From NCBI GenBank assembly GCA_012840925.1, contig DUVS01000003.1:21552-85551 (forward strand): a stretch of DNA of 64,000 bases, given 5' to 3'. Within the stretch, counting starts at the first letter, position 1. Each line of letters begins with the position of its first letter. Below are positions 1 through 8,884 of this stretch, piece by piece. Made by a program: the position numbers and the translations under genes. The DNA comes from Bacillota bacterium. Lineage in GTDB: Bacteria; Bacillota; Limnochordia; Darwinibacteriales; DTU012. The notes below the pieces were generated by a model. That model made no database searches, was not told the DNA's origin, and saw only the letters and a program-made list of their open reading frames with translations.

Positions 1-159
1 CCGCCGCAACAACCAATCCAGCCGATGGAGCCGCAGCCACCACCCAGCCAACCTCCTCCGGTTCAGCCACCGCCGATCCAGCCGCAGCCGCCACCGAGGG
101 GCAACAATCAGGCTGTGCCCAGGCCTGAACCAATCGAGCCAGAACAGCCAGTGCCCTGA
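1..159 (+). CDS. C-terminal end of a proline/glutamine-rich protein (partial)
   Basis: An open plus-strand frame enters from the left edge and stops at TGA 157-159. The 52 visible residues are mostly Pro, Gln and Glu with imperfect repeats of the type P-P-P-x-Q-P, followed by a short acidic tail. This composition is typical of disordered linkers or cell-wall-spanning tails of surface or secreted proteins, but no domain is visible and the function cannot be given. The gene converges on rpsI. The codon-level regularity (CCG/CCA plus CAG) supports real coding rather than chance. Confidence 0.6.
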   Translation, partial: PPQQPIQPMEPQPPPSQPPPVQPPPIQPQPPPRGNNQAVPRPEPIEPEQPVP

Positions 160-220
160 ACGGATTGCCCGCTAACCGACTTGTGCGCCTCAAGTACATC
201 CACTCGACTGGGATCAAATG

Positions 221-249
221 AAAAAACCCCGTACCATAATGGTTCGGGG
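221..249 (-). terminator. Rho-independent terminator after rpsI
   Basis: The stem CCCCG-ACCAT pairs with ATGGT-CGGGG (227-249), and in the minus-strand direction it is followed by six T residues (221-226). It lies 20 bp beyond the rpsI stop and closes the rplM-rpsI transcription unit. Confidence 0.85.
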
Positions 250-268
250 AATTTCACATTCAGCATGA

Positions 269-673
269 TTAGCGTTTGGAGAATTGAGGCGCTTTCCGTG
301 CCTTTTTCAGACCATATTTCTTTCTTTCTTTCATCCGTGGATCACGAGTGAGGAATCCAGCTTTCTTTAGTTGGGTCCGTAGTTCCGGATCAATATCCAG
401 TAATGCCCTGGCAATGCCGTGCCGGATTGCACCAGCTTGGCCGCTGGAACCGCCGCCGTGGACTTTGGCGATCACATCATACTTACCTTCGGTATCTGTC
501 AGCACTAACGGCTGCAGGACGATAGTGCGCAATACTGCCCTGCCAAAATAATCCTCTATATCACGCCCGTTAATGATTACCTTACCATTTCCTGGCAAGA
601 GCCGTACCCGGGCAACAGATGTCTTTCTGCGACCAGTGCCGTAAAAAGTTTCCGTCTTTGCCACTGCACTCAT
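269..673 (-). CDS. rpsI: 30S ribosomal protein S9
   Basis: Small-subunit protein of 134 residues. Its basic C-terminal tail reaches the P-site tRNA in the family; here the tail is intact and ends in the usual Ser-Lys-Arg. The N-terminal block with Gly-Arg-Arg-Lys at about residues 14-17 is typical. An ATG follows a GAGGGGG ribosome-binding site. It lies 15 bp downstream of rplM in the universal rplM-rpsI pair and is the last gene before a terminator. Identity is certain from sequence and context. Confidence 0.98.
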   Translation of the reverse strand: MSAVAKTETFYGTGRRKTSVARVRLLPGNGKVIINGRDIEDYFGRAVLRTIVLQPLVLTDTEGKYDVIAKVHGGGSSGQAGAIRHGIARALLDIDPELRTQLKKAGFLTRDPRMKERKKYGLKKARKAPQFSKR

Positions 674-688
674 TGTTAGCCCCCTCTC

Positions 689-1120
689 TTAAATGTCTAA
701 TGTCTCAGGCTGTTGAGCACTGTGCGGATGCTCATTGCCAGCATACACTTTCAATTTCTTAAACATCTTTCTGCCTAAACGGTTATGTGGTAACATACCC
801 CACACAGCCAACTTCAATACTCTTTCCGGTCTGCCGCTGTTGAGTAAATCAGCAGCAGTGCGTACTTTCAACCCACCGGGATAACCACTGTGATGATAGT
901 ACTTCTTATCTTGAAGTTTATTTCCAGTCAGGCGAATCTTCTCAGCGTTGATTACAATTACATGATCACCAGTATCCACATGTGGAGTGTAGATTGGTTT
1001 ATGTTTTCCGCGTAAAATCGAAGCGATCTGCGATGCCAAACGGCCCAAAGTTTTGTCCGTAGCATCGATCAAATACCATTTCCTCTGGACACTTTCTTTT
1101 GTTGCCATATACGTTTTCAC
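689..1120 (-). CDS. rplM: 50S ribosomal protein L13
   Basis: Early-assembling large-subunit protein of 143 residues, the usual family length. The core containing Trp-Tyr-Leu-Ile-Asp-Ala and Leu-Gly-Arg-Leu-Ala is typical. The frame is open upstream, but the start is placed at GTG 1120 because AAGGGGGG lies six bases before it and the resulting N-terminus (Val-Lys-Thr-Tyr-Met-Ala) matches the family. It is first in a two-gene unit with rpsI, transcribed from its own sigma-A promoter and preceded by a structured leader, so autogenous control by L13 is plausible. Confidence 0.97.
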   Translation of the reverse strand: MKTYMATKESVQRKWYLIDATDKTLGRLASQIASILRGKHKPIYTPHVDTGDHVIVINAEKIRLTGNKLQDKKYYHHSGYPGGLKVRTAADLLNSGRPERVLKLAVWGMLPHNRLGRKMFKKLKVYAGNEHPHSAQQPETLDI

Positions 1121-1164
1121 GATCTTCCCCCCTTGCATGCTTACTGCATAGACGTGTATATTCA

Positions 1165-1210
1165 CCTGATTGGAGTAGTTGTACGGGGCTGGGACAACAT
1201 TCCAATTAGG
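1165..1210 (-). promoter_or_regulatory. Structured mRNA leader of rplM (candidate L13 leader)
   Basis: In the minus-strand transcript a two-part stem-loop can be drawn. CCTAATTGGA (1201-1210) pairs with TCCAATCAGG (1165-1174) at nine of ten positions. Above a small internal loop, GTTGT (1194-1198) pairs with ACAAC (1178-1182), closing an 11-nt C-rich loop. It lies in the roughly 108-nt untranslated leader between the promoter and the GTG start. Firmicutes are known to carry L13-binding leaders upstream of rplM; that this hairpin is one is inference from position and structure. Confidence 0.55.
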
Positions 1211-1234
1211 AGATTACCCAAAACAACACATATA

Positions 1235-1263
1235 ATTTTACTTAAAAACAAGCTCCCTGTCAA
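1235..1263 (-). promoter_or_regulatory. Sigma-A promoter of rplM-rpsI
   Basis: Minus strand: TTGACA (1263-1258), 17-bp spacer, TAAAAT (1240-1235). The -35 element overlaps the TGA stop codon of truA, so the ribosomal unit starts a fresh transcript right at the end of the ECF-truA operon. Confidence 0.85.
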
Positions 1264-2024
1264 GCATGATCGCTGTCCATCCTGGCTTGCTCATACCATA
1301 CCTGCTCCAAAAACAAACCAGATGCCGGGGCTGTAACTCCAGCACAATTCCGATTTTTCGATGCAATAATGGCTGGAATCTCTGCAGCGTCCCTTTTGCC
1401 CAGGCCAACTTCCACCAGAGTTCCCACCAAGTTGCGAACCATACGATACAAGAACCCATCGGCGGTAAAGCGCAGATCTATTCCGTTATCGGTATCGATC
1501 TGGCCGTAACTGATCAGTGTCCGCACCGTCGATTTTACACTACTGCCGCTGGCAGCAAAGGCAGCGAAATCATGGGGTCCCTCCAGCAGCTTGCCCGCCT
1601 TGCGCATCAAGCTCCGATCCAACGGACGCTTGATCCACCAGCAATAATGGCGCTCAAAGGCGGACTCAATCGCACCTTGGCGAATCCGGTACAAGTAGGT
1701 CTTCGCCACCGCAGCAAACCGGGCGTGAAAATCATCAGCCACTATTTGACAGGATTTTACCCGGATATCCCGGGGCAAAAGACTATTGACTGCTATTGGT
1801 ATTCTTTCCACCGGAACCGATAACTTACTATGAAAATTGGCTACCTGATTTAGGGCGTGCACGCCTGCATCAGTACGCCCGGCTGCAATAACTCTTACCG
1901 GTTCTCTGGCAATCCTGGCAAGTGCTGTTTCCAGCAATTCCTGAATCGTGATTCCATTACTCTGAATCTGAAAACCGTTGTACGCGGTACCGTCATATTC
2001 TAAGATCAACCTATAATTGGCCAT
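1260..2024 (-). CDS. truA: tRNA pseudouridine(38-40) synthase
   Basis: Converts uridines 38-40 of the tRNA anticodon arm to pseudouridine. The protein has 254 residues. The catalytic motif Gly-Arg-Thr-Asp-Ala-Gly-Val-His-Ala is present, with the active aspartate at about residue 52. An in-frame TTG lies two codons earlier, but the ATG at 2024 has AAGGTG seven bases upstream, which overlaps the ecfT stop, so translational coupling is likely. It is the last gene of the rplQ-ecf-truA stretch, a conserved Firmicutes arrangement. Confidence 0.95.
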   Translation of the reverse strand: MANYRLILEYDGTAYNGFQIQSNGITIQELLETALARIAREPVRVIAAGRTDAGVHALNQVANFHSKLSVPVERIPIAVNSLLPRDIRVKSCQIVADDFHARFAAVAKTYLYRIRQGAIESAFERHYCWWIKRPLDRSLMRKAGKLLEGPHDFAAFAASGSSVKSTVRTLISYGQIDTDNGIDLRFTADGFLYRMVRNLVGTLVEVGLGKRDAAEIPAIIASKNRNCAGVTAPASGLFLEQVWYEQARMDSDHA

Positions 2025-2035
2025 GTCCAATCACC

Positions 2036-2833
2036 TTAGAAAAAGATCCCAACCAGGATCACAAAGGTAGTGACCAAAACCAGGGTCAAAGCATCCTGAT
2101 ATGTAAATTTCAATACCCGGAACCTTGTTCTCCCTTCTCCACCGCGATAACCGCGGGCTTCCATGGCTATCGCCAACTCATCAGCTCTGCGAAAAGCACT
2201 AACAAACAAAGGAATCAGGATGGGAATCAGGCTCTTGGCCCGCTGAAAGATGTTTCCAGACTCAAAATCAGCTCCCCTGGCCATCTGGGCTTTCATGATT
2301 TTCTCAGTCTCTTCAACTAAAGTGGGAATAAAACGCAGAGCAATAGTCATCATCATCGCCAACTCATGGGCAGGAACACCAATTACCTTGAATGGCTTCA
2401 GCAGGCTTTCGATCCCATCGGTCAACAGAATTGGCGATGTTGTCAGTGTCAACAGGGACGATCCAATGATCAGCAGGATCAAACGGGACACCATCATTAA
2501 ACCGCGAATCAAGCCTTCATGAGTGAGCTTAAGAAACCAGATCTGGAAGATCACTCGGCCATCAGTCATGAAAAAGTGCAAACACAGTGTGAGAATAATG
2601 ATGAACATCAGCGGCCTGATCCCGCGGAGTACATACTTGACCGGAATCTGGGATAAGACTACCATCAACAGCAGCAACAGCGCACTCAAGCCGTACCCGA
2701 TGAAGCTGTCCACCAAGAACAACAGCGCAATAAACAAAAAAGTGGTCAGAATCTTGGTTCTGGGATCAAGGCGGTGCACAATGGATTCGCCAGGAATATA
2801 TTGTCCGATCGTAATGTTCTTCATCATCGCCAT
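2036..2833 (-). CDS. ecfT: Energy-coupling factor transporter transmembrane protein EcfT
   Basis: Membrane scaffold of group II ECF vitamin and metal importers. It couples the EcfA1/A2 ATPases to interchangeable substrate-binding S components. The protein has 265 residues with several strongly hydrophobic segments. Two Ala-Arg-Gly coupling motifs at about residues 185-187 and 226-228 are the cytoplasmic contacts to the ATPases. The start is one base beyond the ecfA2 stop. No S component is encoded nearby, as is usual for the shared group II module. Confidence 0.95.
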   Translation of the reverse strand: MAMMKNITIGQYIPGESIVHRLDPRTKILTTFLFIALLFLVDSFIGYGLSALLLLLMVVLSQIPVKYVLRGIRPLMFIIILTLCLHFFMTDGRVIFQIWFLKLTHEGLIRGLMMVSRLILLIIGSSLLTLTTSPILLTDGIESLLKPFKVIGVPAHELAMMMTIALRFIPTLVEETEKIMKAQMARGADFESGNIFQRAKSLIPILIPLFVSAFRRADELAIAMEARGYRGGEGRTRFRVLKFTYQDALTLVLVTTFVILVGIFF

Positions 2834-2834
2834 T

Positions 2835-3686
2835 TTATCTCGTCTCCAATAACCTTACTATCTCGCCTTCAACAGATTCAATCGTGTAATGATCCGGATC
2901 CACATCGAAACCCCGCTTTTGCAATACCTGCAAAAGCCGCGTCACCTGAGGAACACCAAGCCCTATTGCCTCCAGGTAATCCGCCTGCCTGAAGATAACC
3001 TCAGGGGGGCCCTCCAGCGCGATTTCACCATGAGCCATTACCACCAGCCGCTGAGCCAGCCGTGCCACATCCTCCATACTGTGGCTGACCAGGACAATGG
3101 TTTTGTTTTCTTTTTGGTGTAAATGCGCCACCAATGACAGCACTTCATCCCGGCCCTTGGGATCAAGCCCGGCAGTGGGTTCATCAAGAATCAGAATTTG
3201 AGGCTGCATGGCCAAAACTCCGGCTATGGCCACTTTCCGCTTTTGCCCGCCCGACAGCTCGAATGGGGACCGCTCTTTAAGGCTGAGATCCAATCCCACC
3301 AAAGTCAAGGCCTGATCTACCCGGTCTTGCAGCTCAGAATCGGACACACCCATATTCTTGGGCCCAAAAGCAACATCTTCAAACACCGTCTCTCCGAAAA
3401 GCTGGTATTCCGGATACTGAAACACCATGCCTACCTTTTGCCTGATGCTTCTCAAGCTGACATCCTTGCTGAAAATGTCAACATCGTCAACATAAACCTT
3501 ACCCGCTGTCGGTTTCAGAAGACCATTGAAATGCTGCACCAGAGTAGACTTACCTGATCCTGTGTGACCGATCAAGCCCACAAACTCGCCATCTTCGATC
3601 GCCAAAGAAACGTTTCTCAACGCTTCATGTTCCATGGGCTGACCTGCATTATAAACGTATGATAATTGCTCTACTCTAATTGACAT
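2835..3686 (-). CDS. ecfA2: ECF transporter ATP-binding protein EcfA2
   Basis: ABC ATPase of the shared ECF module, 283 residues. Walker A is Gly-His-Thr-Gly-Ser-Gly-Lys-Ser-Thr (40-48), the signature LSGGQ is at 144-148, and Walker B carries the catalytic Glu at about 169. As the second ATPase it should pair with EcfA1 as a heterodimer. Its start lies inside the end of ecfA1 (16-bp overlap) and its stop is one base from ecfT. The A1/A2 assignment follows gene order. Confidence 0.93.
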   Translation of the reverse strand: MSIRVEQLSYVYNAGQPMEHEALRNVSLAIEDGEFVGLIGHTGSGKSTLVQHFNGLLKPTAGKVYVDDVDIFSKDVSLRSIRQKVGMVFQYPEYQLFGETVFEDVAFGPKNMGVSDSELQDRVDQALTLVGLDLSLKERSPFELSGGQKRKVAIAGVLAMQPQILILDEPTAGLDPKGRDEVLSLVAHLHQKENKTIVLVSHSMEDVARLAQRLVVMAHGEIALEGPPEVIFRQADYLEAIGLGVPQVTRLLQVLQKRGFDVDPDHYTIESVEGEIVRLLETR

Positions 3687-4516
3687 ATTACATTCACCAT
3701 CTCTTCAATGGTCAGGATATTGTTTGGGATTCTGTCAAACCCTCTCTGACGCAGCCGGTTGGCCAACGAGGTGATTTCTGGCACATCAAGACGCAGCCTG
3801 GTCAAGGTTTCTACCTGTGAAAAGACCTCACGGGGAGTTCCCGTCAGCACAATCCTACCCTCTTCCATCACAATCACCCGGTCAGCCAGTATCGCCTCTT
3901 CCATGGCATGGGTGATCAGTACAATGGTAATCTTTTCTTCACGGTTCAGCTTAATCACGGTCTGCATTACTTCCCGTCTGCCAACCGGATCCAACATGGC
4001 TGTTGGCTCATCAAGGACAATGCAGCGGGGACGCATGGCAATCATGCCGGCAATAGCTACCCGCTGCTTTTGCCCGCCAGAGAGCTGGTGCGGCGAATGC
4101 AGGCGAAACTCACTCATACCAACAACCTTGAGGGCTTCATCAACCCGGCGGTGAATCTCCGGTGTCGGAATGCCTATGTTTTCTGGCCCAAAAGCCACAT
4201 CTTCTTCAACCGTAGTCGCCACCAACTGATTGTCAGGATTCTGAAATACCATGCCCACATTCTGCCTGATCTCCCACAACCGATCAGCATCCTGTGTATC
4301 AATCCCGGCAACAAATACCGTCCCACTGGTGGGCACAAGCAGTGCATTAATATGTTTGGCAAGGGTAGACTTGCCTGATCCATTGTGGCCAAGCACAGCA
4401 ACAAATTCACCGTCATCAATTTCGAGATTGATGCCGGTTAGTGCCTCTAATCCATGCTCTGAATCTGAACTGTAGGAAAAACTCACATCGACAAATTTGA
4501 TCAATGCTTCTGCCAC
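3671..4516 (-). CDS. ecfA1: ECF transporter ATP-binding protein EcfA1
   Basis: First ATPase of the group II ECF module. Walker A (Gly-His-Asn-Gly-Ser-Gly-Lys-Ser-Thr) lies near residues 43-51, LSGGQ near 145-149, and a Leu-Asp-Glu-Pro Walker B follows. Two GTG codons are possible starts (4525 and 4516). GGAG lies eight bases before the inner one, which is used here and gives 281 residues. The gene follows rplQ after a terminator-like hairpin, so its expression may partly depend on read-through. Confidence 0.93.
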   Translation of the reverse strand: MAEALIKFVDVSFSYSSDSEHGLEALTGINLEIDDGEFVAVLGHNGSGKSTLAKHINALLVPTSGTVFVAGIDTQDADRLWEIRQNVGMVFQNPDNQLVATTVEEDVAFGPENIGIPTPEIHRRVDEALKVVGMSEFRLHSPHQLSGGQKQRVAIAGMIAMRPRCIVLDEPTAMLDPVGRREVMQTVIKLNREEKITIVLITHAMEEAILADRVIVMEEGRIVLTGTPREVFSQVETLTRLRLDVPEITSLANRLRQRGFDRIPNNILTIEEMVNVICQLE

Positions 4517-4540
4517 AGTAATCACTCCACATCAAATGCC

Positions 4541-4578
4541 AAAAAATAACAGAGAACGCAGAGGTAACTACCTCTGCG
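4541..4578 (-). terminator. Terminator or attenuator between rplQ and ecfA1
   Basis: A perfect 10-bp stem CGCAGAGGTA / TACCTCTGCG (4557-4578) has a 2-base loop. On the minus strand a run of six T (4546-4541) follows 10 bases later. The separated T-run suggests partial termination at the end of the ribosomal superoperon. Confidence 0.6.
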
Positions 4579-4620
4579 ACCTGCAACTAGCCTGAATGCT
4601 CCGCTCAAAAGTACCAGTCA

Positions 4621-4959
4621 CTAAACCCACTCAATAATAGCCATTGGAGCTGCATCACCGCGACGGGGACCAGTCTTGAGAATCCGAGTGTATCCACCAT
4701 TGCGTTCTGCGTACTTAGGAGCTATATCATCAAACAATTTCTTTACAGCCTCTGGTTGCATAAGGAAAGCAGCTGCCTGTCGCCGAGCATGTAAATCACC
4801 CCGTTTACCCAAGGTAATCATTTTATCAGCTAAGGGCTTGACAGCTTTTGCCTTTGTTTCTGTTGTCTCAATCCGCCCATGCAACACTAGTGAAGTCACT
4901 AAGCTGCGCAACAATGCTCGTCTGTGGCTGGAAGTGCGGCCTAGTTTTCTCAGTCTCAC
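4621..4959 (-). CDS. rplQ: 50S ribosomal protein L17
   Basis: Large-subunit protein near the peptide exit tunnel, 112 residues, about the normal bacterial length. The N-terminal [10 protein letters not shown] block is diagnostic. It is the last gene of the alpha operon, 15 bp after rpoA, and is followed by a hairpin terminator. Confidence 0.98.
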   Translation of the reverse strand: MRLRKLGRTSSHRRALLRSLVTSLVLHGRIETTETKAKAVKPLADKMITLGKRGDLHARRQAAAFLMQPEAVKKLFDDIAPKYAERNGGYTRILKTGPRRGDAAPMAIIEWV

Positions 4960-4974
4960 ATTCGTTCACCTACC

Positions 4975-5916
4975 TTATTCATCTGATTCCCGTAACGAGA
5001 GTCCTAAAGCCCCGAGCTTGTCCTTGACTTCTTGGAGGGATTTTTTGCCTAAATTGCGGACTTTCATCATATCCTCTTCAGTTTTCCGCGTTAACTCGCC
5101 GATCGTATTGATGCCAGCCCGTTTCAGGCAATTATACGAACGAACCGAAAGATCCAACTCTTCAATAGTCATTTCCATCAGCCGATCGATGGCTTCTTCT
5201 TCCTTCTCGACCATGATCTCCATGGAGCTGCCTGCATCAGTCAGATCGTTAAAGAGCTTCAGATGCTCGATCAAAATCTTGGAAGCCAGGCTTAGTGCCT
5301 CATCCGGTGCAATTGTCTTATCGGTCCAAATATCCAAGGTCAATTTGTCGTAGTCTGTAACCTGGCCAACCCGTGTATGATCGACCTGGAAATTGACTTT
5401 GGTTACAGGGGTAAAAATAGAATCGACCGGAATAATTCCTATGGGATGGTCAGGTTGTTTGTTGCGTTCAGCCGGAACATAACCTCTTCCTTTTGCTACT
5501 GTGATTTCCATATTCAAAGAACCGTCTTTTTCCAAGGTTGCGATATATAGATCAGGATTTAGAATTTCCACACTTGCATCAGCGATGATGTCCCGGGCAT
5601 AAACAGGGCCTGCCCCTTTGGCTTCGATTCGAACCACTACCGGCTCATCAGAATAGAGTTTGACGAGCAGCTTCTTTAAATTGAGAACAATATCGACCGT
5701 ATCTTCAACTACACCAGGCATCGTCGAGAACTCATGCAGCACACCATCAATCCGCACCGAAGTTACTGCTGTACCGGGCAATGAAGACAACAAAACCCGG
5801 CGCAGACTGTTGCCTAAAGTAATACCGTAACCTCTTTCCAGAGGCTCGACTACAAAATGGCCATAGTCCTCCGTTAATTCAACCTGTTCAATTCTTGGTT
5901 TTTCAATCTCGATCAT
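4975..5916 (-). CDS. rpoA: DNA-directed RNA polymerase subunit alpha
   Basis: Assembles core RNA polymerase through its N-terminal domain (about residues 1-230). Its C-terminal helix-hairpin-helix domain (about 245-313) contacts UP elements and activators. The protein has 313 residues, the standard length. The assembly segment with Gly-Asn-Ser-Leu-Arg-Arg-Val-Leu and the CTD segment with Asn-Cys-Leu-Lys-Arg-Ala are intact. It lies between rpsD and rplQ in the normal alpha operon. The beta subunits, usually about 15 kb further along in related genomes, are absent from this window. Confidence 0.99.
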   Translation of the reverse strand: MIEIEKPRIEQVELTEDYGHFVVEPLERGYGITLGNSLRRVLLSSLPGTAVTSVRIDGVLHEFSTMPGVVEDTVDIVLNLKKLLVKLYSDEPVVVRIEAKGAGPVYARDIIADASVEILNPDLYIATLEKDGSLNMEITVAKGRGYVPAERNKQPDHPIGIIPVDSIFTPVTKVNFQVDHTRVGQVTDYDKLTLDIWTDKTIAPDEALSLASKILIEHLKLFNDLTDAGSSMEIMVEKEEEAIDRLMEMTIEELDLSVRSYNCLKRAGINTIGELTRKTEEDMMKVRNLGKKSLQEVKDKLGALGLSLRESDE

Positions 5917-6025
5917 TTCCTAACGCACCCTCCTTCTCGAATGCACGTTGATCAAGCCACAGATTTCCATCCATTGATAATCCATAGCCAAGGACTCGAA
6001 CCTTTTGAGGGTAAAGGGGAGGTTA

Positions 6026-6649
6026 CTATCTCGAATAATACTCTACGACCAAGTGCTCCTCAACAGGAACATCAATTTGTTCCCTGGTAGGAACAGCCAA
6101 GACCCGCCCCTCTATTTTCTCAATATCAAATTCCAACCATTCTGGCAGTGCCCGTTCAGATGCCGCTTCAACATTGATCTTCACTAAATCCAGATTCCGT
6201 GAAGATTCTCTTACGGCAATGACGTCACCAGCTTTAACCTCATAAGATGGAATGTCAACTTTGTGGCCATTCACACTGATATGCCCGTGCATTACCAGTT
6301 GCCGTGCTTGAGGCCTGGATGCGCCGATTCCGAGGCGAAAAACAATATTGTCCAAACGCATTTCCAAAGTTTGAAGCAAGATCTCGCCAGTAATTCCCCG
6401 TTTGCGGGCTGCACTGCGGTAGTAATTCTCCATCTGCCGTTCAGAAACTCCATAGACTCGGCGCAGTCTCTGTTTCATTCTCAACTGCAATCCATATTCA
6501 GACAGCTTTTTCCGTGATTGTCCATGCTGCCCCGGTGCATATCCCCGACGCTGAACAGGACATTTATCTGTATAACATTTGTCACCCTTAAGGTAAAGCT
6601 TCTCACCTTCACGTCTGCACAGGCGACAAACTGGACCTGTATACCTCAT
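6026..6649 (-). CDS. rpsD: 30S ribosomal protein S4
   Basis: Primary 16S rRNA-binding protein and assembly initiator, 207 residues. This is the zinc-binding form: cysteines at 8, 11, 25 and 30 form a treble site near the N-terminus. An S4 RNA-binding domain follows (about residues 95-155). The 109 bp between this gene and rpoA show no second gene or convincing regulatory element. Confidence 0.98.
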   Translation of the reverse strand: MRYTGPVCRLCRREGEKLYLKGDKCYTDKCPVQRRGYAPGQHGQSRKKLSEYGLQLRMKQRLRRVYGVSERQMENYYRSAARKRGITGEILLQTLEMRLDNIVFRLGIGASRPQARQLVMHGHISVNGHKVDIPSYEVKAGDVIAVRESSRNLDLVKINVEAASERALPEWLEFDIEKIEGRVLAVPTREQIDVPVEEHLVVEYYSR

Positions 6650-6672
6650 TCAATTTCACCTCCTGAACCTGA

Positions 6673-7068
6673 TCAGACTCTTCTCCGCTTCGGTGGCCGA
6701 CATCCGTTGTGCGGGATCGGAGTAACGTCCTTAATTACATTAACATCTATACCTGCACTCTGCAGCGAACGGATCGCAGCCTCTCTACCGGCGCCAGGGC
6801 CTTTGACATACACCCTGACTTCGCGCATTCCGTGCTCCATGGCAGCCTTTGCTGCTGCTTCCGCAGCCATACCCGCTGCAAAAGGAGTGCCTTTTCGCGA
6901 ACCTTTAAAGCCCATGTTCCCTGCGCTAGCCCAGGAAATCACGTTGCCTTGATTATCAGTAATGCTGACGATTGTATTGTTAAATGTGGAACGGATGTGA
7001 GCTATCCCACTTTGAATATTCTTCCGTTCACGCCTCTTGGGACGCTGTCCCCTGCGGGGCCTTGCCAT
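6673..7068 (-). CDS. rpsK: 30S ribosomal protein S11
   Basis: Platform protein of the small subunit that contacts the mRNA exit region, 131 residues. The typical core with [10 protein letters not shown] and the basic C-terminal Pro-Pro-Lys-Arg-Arg-Arg tail are present. It sits between rpsM and rpsD, as in most bacteria. Confidence 0.98.
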   Translation of the reverse strand: MARPRRGQRPKRRERKNIQSGIAHIRSTFNNTIVSITDNQGNVISWASAGNMGFKGSRKGTPFAAGMAAEAAAKAAMEHGMREVRVYVKGPGAGREAAIRSLQSAGIDVNVIKDVTPIPHNGCRPPKRRRV

Positions 7069-7087
7069 TCACTAATTCCTCCCTTCT

Positions 7088-7453
7088 CTACTTCTTCTTA
7101 CCAGCTACGCGTCTTGGGCCTTTCCGGGTCCGGGCATTGGTTTTTGTCCGCTGACCGCGGACTGGCAAACCCCTCCTGTGACGCAGGCCGCGATAGCAGC
7201 CGATATCGCGCAGCCTCTTGATATTCATGTTTATGTCACGCCGTAAGTCACCTTCGACCACAAACTGGTTCTCAATGACTTCGCGCAGCCTGTTAGCTTC
7301 ATCCTCCGTTAGGTCACCGACACGTGTATTCGGGTCGATACCACAGATAGCCAATATTTTCTGCGAGGTGGAACGCCCAATGCCGAAAATATAGGTTAAT
7401 CCGATTTCTACTCGCTTCTCACGAGGTAAATCCACTCCTGCAATCCGTGCCAC
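7088..7453 (-). CDS. rpsM: 30S ribosomal protein S13
   Basis: Head protein of the small subunit that forms intersubunit bridges and touches the P-site tRNA through its Lys/Arg-rich tail. It has 121 residues, starts Met-Ala-Arg-Ile-Ala-Gly-Val-Asp, and ends in a run of basic residues. It lies between rpmJ and rpsK. Confidence 0.98.
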   Translation of the reverse strand: MARIAGVDLPREKRVEIGLTYIFGIGRSTSQKILAICGIDPNTRVGDLTEDEANRLREVIENQFVVEGDLRRDINMNIKRLRDIGCYRGLRHRRGLPVRGQRTKTNARTRKGPRRVAGKKK

Positions 7454-7475
7454 TAGCTAAACACCCCCCTTTAGT

Positions 7476-7589
7476 CTATCCTTGTTTCTGTTTATGCCTT
7501 GGGTCTTGACAAATGACCATAACCTTACCTTTACGGCGGATCACTTTACACTTTTCACACATCGGCTTAACCGAAGGTCTAACCTTCAT
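7476..7589 (-). CDS. rpmJ: 50S ribosomal protein L36 (zinc form)
   Basis: A 37-residue protein read directly from the sequence: ATG at 7589, TAG ending at 7476. It starts Met-Lys-Val-Arg-Pro-Ser-Val-Lys. Zinc ligands are Cys11, Cys14, Cys27 and His32, so this is the zinc-containing paralogue. It sits between infA and rpsM, its universal position. Length and composition match the family exactly. Confidence 0.97.
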   Translation of the reverse strand: MKVRPSVKPMCEKCKVIRRKGKVMVICQDPRHKQKQG

Positions 7590-7610
7590 CATAATCCCCC
7601 TTTGGTCGCC

Positions 7611-7829
7611 CTATTTTTTACGATAGATAATTCTGCCACGAGTCAGATCATAAGGCGACAACTCTACTGTTACTTTATCACCAGGCAGAATTCGGATGAA
7701 GTTCATTCGCATCTTCCCGGAAATGTGAGCCAGTACCTTATGACCGTTCTCCAATTCTACACGAAACATTGCGTTAGGCAATGGTTCAACAACAGTACCT
7801 TCAACTTCAATCACATCATCTTTTGCCAT
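7611..7829 (-). CDS. infA: Translation initiation factor IF-1
   Basis: Binds the 30S A site during initiation. It is a 72-residue single S1/OB-fold protein starting [11 protein letters not shown]. Its start overlaps the end of the upstream KOW gene by 14 bp, which implies coupled translation. Confidence 0.98.
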   Translation of the reverse strand: MAKDDVIEVEGTVVEPLPNAMFRVELENGHKVLAHISGKMRMNFIRILPGDKVTVELSPYDLTRGRIIYRKK

Positions 7830-8124
7830 TACCAGACGAAACCTCCTCTCGCTCCTCCGGTATATCAGTAAACGATTGGATTGCTAACCTCAACTGTTCA
7901 TTGGTGAGCTTCTGTTTCTGCTGTAACGCCTGGGTGATTTCAGTGGCTATGTGACGATGTGCCACCAAATGGCGAATGTTTTTCTTCTTCGGTTGGAACA
8001 GTTTCCTGGTTACCCCATCAGCAACCAACACGTGTTTGTCGTCTACCGCACCAATGACAATATACTTTTTTCCCGCATCACGTCCTGCCCTCGAAGAAAC
8101 CAACTGGCCAATCTCCAGACCCAC
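7816..8124 (-). CDS. KOW-domain RNA-binding protein (L14e-like)
   Basis: A 102-residue protein with an N-terminal KOW/SH3-like barrel. The segment around [10 protein letters not shown] resembles the start of eukaryotic/archaeal L14e. The C-terminal half is charged and probably helical. Firmicutes often have such a gene between map and infA, and it is assumed to bind RNA or the ribosome; its exact role is not established. It overlaps infA by 14 bp and lies 10 bp after map, so it is clearly part of the operon. Confidence 0.85.
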   Translation of the reverse strand: MGLEIGQLVSSRAGRDAGKKYIVIGAVDDKHVLVADGVTRKLFQPKKKNIRHLVAHRHIATEITQALQQKQKLTNEQLRLAIQSFTDIPEEREEVSSGNGKR

Positions 8125-8134
8125 ATTATCCCCC

Positions 8135-8884
8135 CTACAACACTGCGGTCAGAATATCAGGCCCATCATTTGTTACAACGATCGTGTGTTCAAAATGGGC
8201 TGCCCAACTTCCATCAACGGTTACAGTCGTCCAGTTGTCAGGCAAAATCTCCACATAATAATTCCCAGCAGTAACCATCGGCTCAATTGCCAGTGTCATA
8301 CCTGATTTCAATCGTGGGCCGCGCCCCGGCAAACCGAAATTGGGAATCTGCGGCGCTTCATGCATTCTACGCCCGATTCCGTGTCCGACAAAATCACGGA
8401 CAACTGAAAACCCGTTACTTTCCACGAATGTTTGCACTTGATGAGAGATATCGGATATTCGATTGCCAACCAGCGCCTTTTCGATACCAAGGAACAGCGA
8501 TTTTTCCGTTACGTCAAGAAGCCTTTGAGCCTCTTGATCTATCCTTCCAACTGGATAGGTCCAGGCTGAATCTCCACAAAAACCGTCTACAAACGCACCG
8601 ATATCCACGCTGAGAATCCAGCCTTCCTCCAGTGGAACATCGTTTGGGATTCCGTGTACCACAACCTCATTGATTGACGCACAAATTGTGGCAGGGTATC
8701 CATTGTACCCTTTGAACGCAGGGATTGCGTTTTGCGACCGAAAAAAGTCCTCCACCAACTGATCAAGCTGCTTTGTTGTCACCCCTGGGCGAACATGTCC
8801 GGCCACGATTTCATGAGCCTGAGCCACCACGCGCCCGGCTCTGCGCATGGCTGCGATCTCAGGATCAGATTTGATGACAATCAC
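8135..8884 (-). CDS. map: Methionine aminopeptidase, type I
   Basis: Removes the N-terminal methionine from nascent proteins. It has 249 residues with the complete dinuclear metal site: Asp94, Asp105, His168, Glu201 and Glu232, plus His77 near the active site. It has no N-terminal zinc-finger extension, so it is a type Ia enzyme. Its start overlaps the adk stop by 4 bp (ATGA). Confidence 0.97.
   Translation of the reverse strand: MIVIKSDPEIAAMRRAGRVVAQAHEIVAGHVRPGVTTKQLDQLVEDFFRSQNAIPAFKGYNGYPATICASINEVVVHGIPNDVPLEEGWILSVDIGAFVDGFCGDSAWTYPVGRIDQEAQRLLDVTEKSLFLGIEKALVGNRISDISHQVQTFVESNGFSVVRDFVGHGIGRRMHEAPQIPNFGLPGRGPRLKSGMTLAIEPMVTAGNYYVEILPDNWTTVTVDGSWAAHFEHTIVVTNDGPDILTAVL

Noticed and set aside
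4676..5353. Long open frame (225 codons) opposite rpoA on the plus strand
   Set aside because: It is antisense to the well-conserved rpoA and rplQ, has no ribosome-binding site, and its product is serine/isoleucine-rich as expected from the complement of rpoA codons. The same applies to plus-strand frames opposite truA (1266-1823) and rplE/rplX (13962-14558).
5917..6025. Possible regulatory leader between rpsD and rpoA
   Set aside because: The 109-bp gap shows no stable stem, promoter or small frame with a ribosome-binding site.
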